DNA of 34,215 nucleotides from NCBI RefSeq assembly GCF_016862375.1, contig NZ_BOMV01000095.1:1-34215 (forward strand), written 5' to 3'. Below the pieces are notes generated by a model, which worked only from the letters and a program-made list of their open reading frames with translations, was not told the origin of the DNA and ran no database searches. This DNA is from Paractinoplanes rishiriensis. Its GTDB lineage: Bacteria > Actinomycetota > Actinomycetes > Mycobacteriales > Micromonosporaceae. This document shows positions 22,907 through 30,218 of the stretch, piece by piece. The position numbers and the translations under genes are program-made. Numbering within the stretch: position 1 is the stretch's first letter; every line of letters begins with the position of its first letter.

Positions 22907-24421
22907 GTGAGCGACATTTCGTTCCACAAGCTGGTGCCGCAGGATCTCAAGGAATTGGCGGCGGTCGCGCAGACACTCGACAATCAATGGGTTCCGCGGC
23001 ACCTGCTGGACCGGATGATCGCGGACGGGCTGAGCCTGGCCGACGTCCGGGCCGAGCGGCACGCCGTGGTCCGCACCGAGTATCTGCGGGCTGTCCTCAA
23101 TGCCGAGCAGCTGGTCATCAACCGGGCCTACTTCATCAACAATCTCGCCGTCATCGAGGATTTCGCCGAGCCGGGACCGGCCCGCGAGGCGTTCAAGCGA
23201 CTGCTCAGTGACGCCGTCCTGGTCCCGTTCCTGTACGGCGAGACGTCCCCGGTGGACAGCGCGGCCCGCGACCGGATGACCCAGGTCGCCGAGCGGCAGT
23301 GGAGCGAACTGGCCGCCGAGACCGAAATGTCGTGCGTGCGGCTGTCCTGGACGGACAGTGTGAATCGGGCCGCCGTCAACAAGGGCCTGGCCGTACGCTT
23401 TCACGAGTTCGTCGCCGGTTTGAAGGCGAAATGCCTGGACGGTGGCGACGCCATTTTCGCGAGCCATCTCGGCGTACCGCAAAACGAGATCCCCGCCCTG
23501 CGCGACCGGCTCTCCGAGGTTGCCGCCTGGGCCTTCAATTTCGACAAGCGGGTCTTTCGCGAGGACGTCTACCGCGAATTCGTGGTGGCCGAGGGCAGCC
23601 CGCCGACGGATGGGCGCTACGACCCGGCCAAGCGTTTCGCGGCGCAGCTCAAGCAACTGGTCGACCTGGCGTACAACACCACGCTGCCGGAGACGCTCGA
23701 CCGCTATCCGCTGCGGCCGGAGGCGTCGCTGCACCGGGCCGCGCTGCAGGAGTGGAAGCAGCGCCCGGACAGCCGCGGCGCCCGCACCACCGACGCCGAC
23801 GCCGCGCTGGACGCCGTGATCCGGCGCCGGACTGCGTTCGACATCGCGGCCGCCGAGTTGCCGGTGCCGGCGCTGGCCGACCTCGACCTGGGGCACGTGG
23901 CGCGGGCCCGGGCGACCGACGAGTGGCTCGCGTACCGCGACGCCCTGGCCGACCTGGTCACCCACCCCGAGGCGTTCGCCGACAAGGCCGGCGTGCTGCA
24001 GCGGCGGTACGCGAAGCTGCTGGACCGGCTCGCGGTGATCGCCGGGCCGCAACCGCGGTCGGTGCCGTTCTCCGCCGGCGTGGGCTTCAACCTCGACTTC
24101 TCCGGCGTGCTGGTCAAGGTGCGCTACTTCGCCGAGGGCGCGTACTACCGGGTGTTCGGCACGCCGCCGCCGGACGCGCCGCCGTCGGTGGGCATGTCCC
24201 GGGCGGTGATCTCCGGCGAGGGCCCGGACGGCGACGGCGCCCGGCGGGCCGGTCATCACCTGGCCGCCGACCTCCAGCCGTTCGTGGTGGAGGAGCCGGC
24301 CGAACTGCTGCGCAAGGTGCGTTCCGACCTGGCCGCGGCGGGCATCCGGGAGGTGGGTGGCGGCAGCGGAGCCCGCGACGGCGGGCTGGAGCAGGACCTG
24401 GAGGACAACCAGGCGGCGTGA
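22907..24421 (+). CDS. Protein of unknown function, mostly helical, 504 residues
   Basis: The reading frame is well supported by codon use and by a GGAG ribosome-binding site (22896-22899) before GTG 22907; ATG 22889 in the same frame is an alternative. The protein begins VSDISFHKLVPQDLKELAAVAQTLD. It is largely helical, soluble and without a signal peptide. Its first half contains RHAVVRTEYLRAVLNAEQLVINRAYFINN and the second half long charged helices (ADLDLGHVARARATDEWLAYRDALADL), then VPFSAGVGFNLDFSGVLVKVRYFAEGAYYRVFG. No nucleotide-binding, protease, nuclease or HTH motif stands out, and I do not recognise the family. Its C-terminus is Gly/Asp-rich. It ends 4 bases before the convergent Nudix stop. 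Confidence 0.7.
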   Translation: MSDISFHKLVPQDLKELAAVAQTLDNQWVPRHLLDRMIADGLSLADVRAERHAVVRTEYLRAVLNAEQLVINRAYFINNLAVIEDFAEPGPAREAFKRLLSDAVLVPFLYGETSPVDSAARDRMTQVAERQWSELAAETEMSCVRLSWTDSVNRAAVNKGLAVRFHEFVAGLKAKCLDGGDAIFASHLGVPQNEIPALRDRLSEVAAWAFNFDKRVFREDVYREFVVAEGSPPTDGRYDPAKRFAAQLKQLVDLAYNTTLPETLDRYPLRPEASLHRAALQEWKQRPDSRGARTTDADAALDAVIRRRTAFDIAAAELPVPALADLDLGHVARARATDEWLAYRDALADLVTHPEAFADKAGVLQRRYAKLLDRLAVIAGPQPRSVPFSAGVGFNLDFSGVLVKVRYFAEGAYYRVFGTPPPDAPPSVGMSRAVISGEGPDGDGARRAGHHLAADLQPFVVEEPAELLRKVRSDLAAAGIREVGGGSGARDGGLEQDLEDNQAA

Positions 24422-24425
24422 AGGC

Positions 24426-25139
24426 TCAGAGGAGCCGCTTGGCCACCGCAATCGCGTACGCGGCCAGGAAGTATTCGTCGGTGACCCGGCCGGCCGCGAT
24501 CATGTCCGCCAGTTCGTCCGGGGTGACCAGCCGGTACTCGTCGATGCCCTCGACCGCGGCGTCGCCGGCCGGGCGCAGGTCCGGTTCGCGGTCGAGGCGG
24601 GCCAGATAGACCTCGATGCCGTCGCCCTCGGCGGCGAGCCGGCCGATCAGTTCGACGGTCTCGACGGTGATTCCGGTCTCCTCCTGGAGTTCCCTGATCG
24701 CGGTGGCCGGACCGGCGTCGCCCGGTTCGGCGAAGCCGCGCGGGATCTCCCACTGCCAGTCGCGCACCGCGTGCCGGAACTGCCGCAGCAGCAGGACGCG
24801 GCCGTCGGCGAGCACCGGGAGGATGATCGCGCCGTCGCCGGCCTGCCGGCCGATCAGGCGGATGTACGGGCCGGTGTGGCCGTCGCGGAACCGGACGGCG
24901 TCGCGGACGGCGATGTAGTACGCGTCCTCGTAGACCACGCCCATGTCGCCGTACTCCTCGGGATGGCCCTGCTCGCGCAGCTTGGCGGCGGACCGGTCGG
25001 CGACGTCGTCCTGGGCGGCCCGGTCGAAGAGGATCTCGATGGGCGCGCCGGGCGGGTTGTGGAACAGGGCCGGTCGTTCGGCCCGAAGCTCGTCGTAGCG
25101 GGCGAGCCGGCCGGTCCGGCGTTCGTCCGCGCTGCTCAC
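24426..25139 (-). CDS. Nudix hydrolase, ADP-ribose pyrophosphatase-like
   Basis: The product has 237 residues. An N-terminal extension of about 85 residues (RLARYDELRAERPALFHNPPGAPIEIL) precedes the Nudix domain. VLLLRQFRHAVRDWQWEIPRGF leads into the Nudix box reading GFAEPGDAGPATAIRELQE-ETG, where Asp replaces the first Glu but the REL-EE core is intact. ADP-ribose or a related nucleoside diphosphate is a likely substrate, by similarity to the QFRHAV-xxWEIPRG pattern. GTG 25139 overlaps the stop of the upstream methyltransferase gene (GTGA), so the pair is translationally coupled. It is the third Nudix gene in the window. Confidence 0.85.
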   Translation of the reverse strand: MSSADERRTGRLARYDELRAERPALFHNPPGAPIEILFDRAAQDDVADRSAAKLREQGHPEEYGDMGVVYEDAYYIAVRDAVRFRDGHTGPYIRLIGRQAGDGAIILPVLADGRVLLLRQFRHAVRDWQWEIPRGFAEPGDAGPATAIRELQEETGITVETVELIGRLAAEGDGIEVYLARLDREPDLRPAGDAAVEGIDEYRLVTPDELADMIAAGRVTDEYFLAAYAIAVAKRLL

Positions 25140-25924
25140 GGCTTGACCGCTACGCCGCCGGCCATGTGCACGTGGACGTCCTCGACCGCCGGGGCGGCCG
25201 GGTCTGGTCGCCAGCGGTTGACCAGCACCACCCCCGGGTCGACCAGGTCGAGGCCCCGGAACAGGGCGGCGATCTCGTCCTGGGTGCGTTCGGTGGAGGA
25301 GATGCCGCGAGCCCGGTACGCCGCGGTCGCGCGTACGGCATGCGGGTTTTGGGCTGTCACCGTGGAAATCGCCAGCGTGCTGCCGGACGGGAACGGCGCG
25401 AGCAGGCCGTCGATGACCGCCTGCGCCTCGCGCTGGTCGGCGATGAACTGGAGCACCGCGATCAGGCTGATCGACACCGGCCGGGTGGGGTCGATGTTTT
25501 CCTTGACCTGGTCGGAACCCAGTATCGCCGGCACGTCGCGCAGGTCGGCGTCCAGGTAAGCGGTGGCGCCCTGCGGGGCCGAGGTGAGCAGCGCCCGGGC
25601 GTGGACGAGCACGATCGGGTCGTTGTCCACATACACGATCCGGGAGGTCGGATCCACCCGCTGCACCACCTCGTGCAGGTTGGGCGACGTGGGCAGGCCG
25701 GTGCCGATGTCCAGGAACTGCCGGATGCCCCGCTCGGCAGCCAGGTAGTGCGCCACCCGTGCCATGTACTGGCGATTTGCCCGCATCGAGAGGGGCAGGG
25801 TCGGTGACGTCTTGACGATCTCGTCGGCTGCCACCCGGTCGGCTTCGAAGTTGTCCTTGCCGCCCAGCAGGTAGTCATAGATCCGGGCCGAGTGGGGCAC
25901 GGAAGTGTTGAGATCCACTGGCAT
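25136..25924 (-). CDS. Actinomycete-type SAM-dependent methyltransferase (Methyltransf_19/DUF574 family)
   Basis: This 262-residue protein matches a methyltransferase family expanded in actinomycetes. It has the family N-terminal signature NTSVPHSARIYDYLLGGKDNFEADR, then NRQYMARVAHYLAAERGIRQFLDIGTGLPTSPNLHEV (the SAM-binding loop). IVYVDNDPIVLVHARALL contains the acidic residue that holds the SAM ribose. Targets are unknown for this family. ATG 25924 is preceded by TAAGTT (minus strand) six bases upstream, so a leaderless transcript is likely. It forms a two-gene operon with the overlapping Nudix gene and is divergent from ald. Confidence 0.92.
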   Translation of the reverse strand: MPVDLNTSVPHSARIYDYLLGGKDNFEADRVAADEIVKTSPTLPLSMRANRQYMARVAHYLAAERGIRQFLDIGTGLPTSPNLHEVVQRVDPTSRIVYVDNDPIVLVHARALLTSAPQGATAYLDADLRDVPAILGSDQVKENIDPTRPVSISLIAVLQFIADQREAQAVIDGLLAPFPSGSTLAISTVTAQNPHAVRATAAYRARGISSTERTQDEIAALFRGLDLVDPGVVLVNRWRPDPAAPAVEDVHVHMAGGVAVKP

Positions 25925-26060
25925 GGGAAGAACTTACCGCACGGTCTACTTCGTACCTCGATACAGTTCGATACGATGCTAGCCGACAAAACGGTCTTTT
26001 CGCTGGGCTGGCGGGAGTAGGCTGCGTTCACTCAGCGTTGAGAAAGGACGGTGTCGGCTG
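25925..26060. promoter_or_regulatory. Divergent promoter region between methyltransferase and ald, with CGATAC repeats
   Basis: The 136-base gap holds TAAGTT (minus-strand -10 for the methyltransferase) and TAGGCT at 26018-26023 (plus-strand -10 for ald, leader about 37 bases). CGATAC is repeated at 25959-25964 and 25969-25974, 10 bases apart. Around it, TCGTACCTCGA (25951-25961) and TCGATACGA (25968-25976) make an imperfect inverted repeat, a plausible regulator site. Confidence 0.5.
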
Positions 26061-27176
26061 ATGCGGGTCGGCATTCCCAGCGAGATCAAGAACAACGAGT
26101 TCCGAGTGGCCATCACGCCCGCGGGTGTCTACGAATTCGCCCGATCGGGGCACGAGGTGGTCGTCCAGGCCGGCGCTGGCACCGGCTCCTCGATCACTGA
26201 CGGTGACTTCCGGTCGGCCGGCGCCACCATTGCGACGACCGCGGACGAGGTGTGGGAGCGCGCCGACCTCGTGCTCAAGGTCAAGGAGCCGATCGCCGAG
26301 GAATACCCCCGGATGCGTCCCGGCCAGGTGTTGTTCACCTATCTGCACCTGGCGGCCTCCAAGGCGTGCACGGACGCCCTGGTCGACCGGCGGGTGACCG
26401 GCATCGCGTACGAGACGGTCGAACTGCCCGACCGGTCGCTCCCGCTGCTGGCGCCGATGTCCGAGGTGGCCGGGCGGCTCGCCCCGCAGGTCGGCGCTTA
26501 CCACCTGATGCGGTCCGGCGGCGGCCGCGGCGTGCTGATGGGCGGCGTGCCCGGCGTGTACGCGGCCAAGGTCGTGGTGATCGGCGCCGGGGTGTCCGGG
26601 ATGAACTCGGCCGCCATCGCGCTGGGCATGCAGGCCGAGGTGCTGGTGCTCGACCGCAACATCGCCAAGCTGCGGGCCGCCGACGCGGACTACCGCGGTC
26701 ACGCGCAGACCATCGCCTCCAACGCGTACGAGATCGAAAAAGCCGTGGTGGACGCCGACCTGGTGATCGGCGCCGTGCTGGTGCCCGGCGCGAAGGCGCC
26801 GAACCTGATCTCCAACGAGCTGGTGAGCCGGATGAAGCCGGGCAGCGTGCTGGTCGACATCGCCATCGACCAGGGCGGCTGCTTCGAGGACTCGCGGCCC
26901 ACCACCCACGCCGACCCGGTCTACCAGGTGCACAACTCGATGTTCTACTGCGTGGCGAACATGCCCGGGGCGGTACCGCACACCAGCACCTACGCATTGA
27001 CGAACGTCACCCTGCCGTACGCTCTGGAGCTGGCCAACCTGGGCTGGCGCAACGCGCTGACCGCCGATCCCGCGCTCGCCCTGGGCCTGAACACGTTCGA
27101 CGGCAACGTCACCTACGGACCGGTCGCGGAGGCGCACGGCATGCCCACCCTGCCGACTGCCGAGGTGCTCAGCTGA
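26061..27176 (+). CDS. ald: Alanine dehydrogenase
   Basis: Alanine dehydrogenase interconverts L-alanine and pyruvate plus ammonia using NAD. The 371-residue length equals that of the M. tuberculosis enzyme. The N-terminus MRVGIPSEIKNNEFRVAITPAGV is diagnostic. The pyruvate-binding Lys lies in LVLKVKEP (about 75) and the catalytic His in FTYLHLAA (about 96). The Rossmann motif is VVIGAGVSGMNSAAIALGM (about 170-190), and the catalytic Asp lies in LVDIAIDQGGCFEDSRPTTH. ATG 26061 fits exactly; AAGGA lies 12 bases upstream, a somewhat long spacing. The stop overlaps the apparent CTG start of xerD, so the recombinase appears translated behind ald. Confidence 0.96.
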   Translation: MRVGIPSEIKNNEFRVAITPAGVYEFARSGHEVVVQAGAGTGSSITDGDFRSAGATIATTADEVWERADLVLKVKEPIAEEYPRMRPGQVLFTYLHLAASKACTDALVDRRVTGIAYETVELPDRSLPLLAPMSEVAGRLAPQVGAYHLMRSGGGRGVLMGGVPGVYAAKVVVIGAGVSGMNSAAIALGMQAEVLVLDRNIAKLRAADADYRGHAQTIASNAYEIEKAVVDADLVIGAVLVPGAKAPNLISNELVSRMKPGSVLVDIAIDQGGCFEDSRPTTHADPVYQVHNSMFYCVANMPGAVPHTSTYALTNVTLPYALELANLGWRNALTADPALALGLNTFDGNVTYGPVAEAHGMPTLPTAEVLS

Positions 27177-28084
27177 GCGTCGAGCGTGCCGTCCGCTCCT
27201 ACCTCGACCATCTGACCGTCGAGCGTGGGCTGTCCCGCAACACCCTGGCCTCCTATCGAAGAGATTTGGAGCGGTACGCGCAGACGCTGTCCGCGGCGGG
27301 CATCGACGACCTGGCCGCGGCCGGGAGCGAGCACGTCACCGGGCACCTGGCCGCGCTGCGGGCCGACGGTCTGGCGGCCTCGTCCGCGGCCCGGGCCATG
27401 AGCGCGGTGCGCGGCCTGCACAAATTCGCCGCGCGGGAGGGCCTGACCGGCGCGGATGTGGCGGCCGAGGTGCGTCCGCCGGCCCCGCCTAAGCGGCTGC
27501 CCAAGGCGCTCGACGTCGACCAGGTGACCCGGCTGCTGGCGACCGGCGACGACTCGCCGCTGGGCCTGCGCGGCCGGGCGCTCCTGGAGTTTCTCTACGG
27601 CACCGGTGCGCGGATCTCCGAGGCGGTCGGTGCGGACGTCGACGATCTCGACCTGGCCGGCGAGCCGGCGGCGGTGCTGCACGGCAAGGGCGGGCGCACG
27701 CGGGTGGTTCCGGTGGGTGCCTATGCCAGGGCTGCCGTCGAGGCCTATCTCGTACGGGGAAGGCCGGCGCTCGTGGCAAACGGGTCCGGGACGCCGGCGA
27801 TCTTCCTGAACGCCCGGGGCGGCCGCCTGTCCCGGCAGAGCGCGTGGACGATCCTGCACCGCGCCGCCGAGGCCGCCGGCCTGCCGGTGGACGGTCCCGC
27901 GGCGGTGAGCCCGCACACGTTGCGCCATTCGTACGCGACCCACCTGCTGGACGGCGGCGCCGACGTGCGGGTGGTGCAGGAACTGCTCGGGCACGCCTCG
28001 GTGACCACCACGCAGGTCTACACGCTGGTCACCGTGGACCGACTTCGGGAGGTGTACGCGACCGCTCACCCGCGCGCTCGTTAG
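27173..28084 (+). CDS. xerD: Tyrosine recombinase XerD (apparent CTG start)
   Basis: XerD with XerC resolves chromosome dimers at dif. The 303-residue protein has the N-terminal core-binding domain (SVERAVRSYLDHLTVERGLSRNTLASYRRDLERYAQTL). The C-terminal catalytic domain has the full active set: Arg in GARISEA, Lys in LHGKGGRTR, HxxR in PHTLRHSYATHLLDGG, His in LLGHASVTTTQVYT with the nucleophile Tyr. No ATG, GTG or TTG lies in frame near the N-terminus; the first codon able to serve is CTG at 27173, forming a CTGA overlap with the ald stop. Starting at the next TTG (about 27265) would remove about 30 residues of the core-binding domain. The xerD-parA-scpAB order is conserved. Confidence 0.92.
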   Translation: MSVERAVRSYLDHLTVERGLSRNTLASYRRDLERYAQTLSAAGIDDLAAAGSEHVTGHLAALRADGLAASSAARAMSAVRGLHKFAAREGLTGADVAAEVRPPAPPKRLPKALDVDQVTRLLATGDDSPLGLRGRALLEFLYGTGARISEAVGADVDDLDLAGEPAAVLHGKGGRTRVVPVGAYARAAVEAYLVRGRPALVANGSGTPAIFLNARGGRLSRQSAWTILHRAAEAAGLPVDGPAAVSPHTLRHSYATHLLDGGADVRVVQELLGHASVTTTQVYTLVTVDRLREVYATAHPRAR

Positions 28085-28148
28085 ACGGTACGGACCCATA
28101 GATGGCGACACGCCGGACCGGCACCCCAACCGCAACGCGCGCGTGGCG

Positions 28149-28154
28149 TACAGT
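28149..28154 (+). promoter_or_regulatory. Candidate -10 box of parA
   Basis: TACAGT lies 42 bases before the parA ATG in the 112-base gap after xerD. The ribosome-binding site is AAAGGGGG just upstream of 28197. No -35 or parS-like site is visible. Confidence 0.4.
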
Positions 28155-28196
28155 CGGGCATCGGCTGCGGCGGGTCGAGTCGAAAGGGGGCGGGCC

Positions 28197-29126
28197 ATGG
28201 CGAGCAACGATTCACGCGCAGAGGCTTGGACTTCCGCGCTCCGGGAGCAGCAAGGCTCCCTGGATCTGGGCGCTGACCTGGGCCCCGCCGACCCAACGGC
28301 CTACACGATGCGCCGCCCGATCCCCGAGCCGATGCCGACCGACCGGCACGGCCCCGCGCGCATCATCGCCCTGGCCAACCAGAAGGGCGGCGTCGGCAAG
28401 ACGACAACGACCATCAATCTGGGCGCGGCGCTGGCCGAGTACGGCCGCAAGGTCCTGCTCGTCGACTTCGACCCGCAGGGTGCCTGCTCGGTGGGCCTGG
28501 GCGTCAACCCGCACAACCTCGACCTGAGCGTCTACAACCTGCTCCTGCAGGACGACGTCACCACCGAGGACGTCATCATCAAGACCAACGTGGCCGGCCT
28601 GCACCTGCTGCCCGCCAACATCGACCTGTCGGCCGCCGAGATCCAGCTGGTCAACGAGGTCGCCCGCGAGATGGCGCTGGCCCGCACCCTGCGCTCGGTC
28701 CGCAAGGAGTACGACTTCATCCTGATCGACTGCCAGCCCTCCTTGGGCCTGCTGGCGATCAACGCGCTGACCATCGCGCACGGCGTGCTCATCCCGCTGG
28801 AGTGCGAGTTCTTCTCGCTGCGCGGCGTCGCCCTGCTGCTCGACACCATCGACAAGGTGCGCGAACGGCTGAACTTCGACCTCGAGCTCGAAGGCATCCT
28901 GGCCACCATGTACGACTCCCGCACCACCCACTGCCGCCAGGTGCTCCAGCGGGTGGTCGAGGCCTTCGGCGACAAGGTCTACCAGACCGTCATCACCAAG
29001 ACCGTCAAGTTCCCCGAGTCCACGGTGGCCGGCGCGCCGATCCTCACCCTGGACCCGGCGTCCTCCGGCGCCCGCAACTACCGCCAGCTAGCCCGTGAGG
29101 TCATCGCGGCCCAGGCTGAGCGTTGA
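28197..29126 (+). CDS. parA: ParA/Soj-family chromosome-partitioning ATPase
   Basis: The 309-residue protein is a ParA/MinD-type ATPase corresponding to Rv1708. An N-terminal extension of about 50 residues precedes the deviant Walker A motif NQKGGVGKTTTTINLGAALA. The switch-like LVDFDPQGACSVGLG, DFILIDCQPSLGLLAINAL (Walker B) and VLIPLECEFFSLRGVALL follow in order. ATP-dependent dimers of this family bind DNA and move cargo such as ParB-parS complexes. No parB or parS is adjacent, so this is an orphan ParA; location next to scpA/scpB suggests a link to condensin or segregation. ATG 28197 has AAAGGGGG upstream. Confidence 0.92.
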   Translation: MASNDSRAEAWTSALREQQGSLDLGADLGPADPTAYTMRRPIPEPMPTDRHGPARIIALANQKGGVGKTTTTINLGAALAEYGRKVLLVDFDPQGACSVGLGVNPHNLDLSVYNLLLQDDVTTEDVIIKTNVAGLHLLPANIDLSAAEIQLVNEVAREMALARTLRSVRKEYDFILIDCQPSLGLLAINALTIAHGVLIPLECEFFSLRGVALLLDTIDKVRERLNFDLELEGILATMYDSRTTHCRQVLQRVVEAFGDKVYQTVITKTVKFPESTVAGAPILTLDPASSGARNYRQLAREVIAAQAER

Positions 29127-29143
29127 GTGCCGGGCGCTGATCG

Positions 29144-29845
29144 GTGCTTTTCGCCCTCGGCACTCCGGTAGCCTTCTGCGCCCTGGTTGTCTCCTTCCTG
29201 CTCGCATTGGTGCTGCGCGCCGTAGCAATCCGCCTCGCCGTCCGCACCCTCGGTCTGACCGAGCGCAGCCTCGGTCTGGGCCCCGGTATGGGCGAGCGCC
29301 GCGCCTCGATCGCCCCCCGCCTGCGCGAGGACGTCGACCCGTTCGGTGCCGTAGCCGCCGCCATCGGCGGCATGGGCTGGGGCAAGATGCTCCCGGTCGA
29401 CGAGGTCCCCCGGCACGGCGGCCGCGGCAAGGCCGTAGCCGTCTTCCTGGCCGGCCCGCTGACCTGCATCGTGGCCTCCCAGATCCTGATGCTGGCCTAC
29501 CGCCTCCTCTACCCGGAGAACATCCTGGCCCTGATCGGCCCCGCCGACGTGCTCCTCGGCATCAACCTCCCGTTCGCCGAACAGGTGCTCCTCTCCATCG
29601 CGGTCGGCCTGCTCTGCTTCGGCCTGCTGGCCCTGATCCCGATCCCGCCACTGGACGGCTTCGGGATCCTCTACCACGCCCAGCGCGCGCCGGCGCAGTC
29701 GATGCAGTGGATGCGGCTCTGGTTCGAGGACAAGAACATCGGCGTCCTCATCCTGCTGATCTGCTGCCTCTTCCCGTTCGGTTACCCCTTCCTGCTGTGG
29801 ATCCTCAACGCCCTGGGCCTGCTCTTCGTGCGCATCTGGGGCTGA
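29144..29845 (+). CDS. M50 (site-2 protease)-fold membrane protein lacking the HExxH motif
   Basis: This 233-residue membrane protein lies between parA and scpA. The M50 layout is visible. An N-terminal helix (residues 8-30) is followed by GWGKMLPVD at 79-86 (compare GWAKPVPVN), FLAGPLTCIVAS at 101-112 (compare AGPxxN), and IPIPPLDGFGIL at 165-176 (compare the zinc-binding PPLDG of YwhC-type proteases). The HExxH site expected in the first helix is absent (LLALVLRAVAIRL), so zinc proteolysis is unlikely. GTG 29144 is the only usable start after an in-frame stop at 29138. After its TGA the same frame stays open for 33 codons across a tandem repeat. Confidence 0.7.
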   Translation: MLFALGTPVAFCALVVSFLLALVLRAVAIRLAVRTLGLTERSLGLGPGMGERRASIAPRLREDVDPFGAVAAAIGGMGWGKMLPVDEVPRHGGRGKAVAVFLAGPLTCIVASQILMLAYRLLYPENILALIGPADVLLGINLPFAEQVLLSIAVGLLCFGLLALIPIPPLDGFGILYHAQRAPAQSMQWMRLWFEDKNIGVLILLICCLFPFGYPFLLWILNALGLLFVRIWG

Positions 29846-29865
29846 CCCGCGCGGCCCTCTAGTTC

Positions 29866-29940
29866 CGATCCGGCCTACCCCGCCGATCCGGCCTACCCCG
29901 CCGATCCGGCCTACCCCGATCCGGCCTACCCCGATCCGGA
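29866..29940 (+). repeat. GATCCGGCCTACCCC tandem repeat between convergent genes
   Basis: Two 18-base units (CGATCCGGCCTACCCCGC at 29866-29883 and 29884-29901) are followed by two 15-base units lacking the last three bases (29902-29916, 29917-29931) and a partial unit ending CGATCCGG. Units differ only by in-frame triplets. In the frame of the upstream M50-like gene they read DPAYPA/DPAYP. On the minus strand each unit contains TAG, one of which (29926-29928) is the stop of the small gene there. Confidence 0.9.
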
Positions 29941-30192
29941 GGCGTAGTCCTGGATCAGTTCCGGGTCGGCGCCGGCTTCGATCAGCAGGTCGACGGCGTG
30001 CATCGCATACCAGTTGTCGGCCATCGCGTGTGCCGCCGCCGCCTCGGCCAACGGATGCGGATCGGTCGATGTCTCGGCCAGTTCGGCGAGTGCCTCTGCC
30101 CTGGTGAATCCCTCCAGCAGCCCGCCCGAGTGGAGGGCGGCGATGTTGTAGAGACGGAGCGGAACGGCCTGAACCGGGATCGTTTCGAGCAT
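29926..30192 (-). CDS. Small protein of unknown function behind a LexA-like box
   Basis: The predicted product has 88 residues, starting MLETIPVQAVPLRLYNIAALHSGG and ending LLIEAGADPELIQDYASGSG. It is soluble and mainly helical, with an Ala/Glu-rich middle (RAEALAELAETS) and a His/Ala stretch (AEAAAAHAMADNWYAMHAV); I recognise no family. ATG 30192 is chosen because TACGAT (minus strand, 30199-30204) ends six bases before it, giving a leaderless mRNA, and that -10 lies inside a LexA-type palindrome. The same frame runs open into the broken oxidoreductase upstream, but the oxidoreductase stops at 30219-30221 in another frame. The possibility that this is only pseudogene debris remains. Confidence 0.55.
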   Translation of the reverse strand: MLETIPVQAVPLRLYNIAALHSGGLLEGFTRAEALAELAETSTDPHPLAEAAAAHAMADNWYAMHAVDLLIEAGADPELIQDYASGSG

Positions 30193-30199
30193 GCCGTAA

Positions 30200-30215
30200 T
30201 CGTACACCTGTTCGA
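30200..30215 (-). promoter_or_regulatory. LexA (SOS) box, one mismatch
   Basis: On the minus strand TCGAACAGGTGTACGA matches the actinobacterial LexA palindrome TCGAAC-N4-GTTCGA except for one base (GTA for GTT), and the spacer AGGT fits the RNRY pattern. It overlaps the -10 box TACGAT of the small gene starting at 30192, the ideal place for repression. Confidence 0.65.
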
Positions 30216-30218
30216 ATG

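Noticed and set aside
29866..29940. Repeat array as a terminator or attachment site
   Set aside because: The units are direct, not inverted, with no stem or T-run and no integrase or tRNA nearby; xerD is the housekeeping recombinase.
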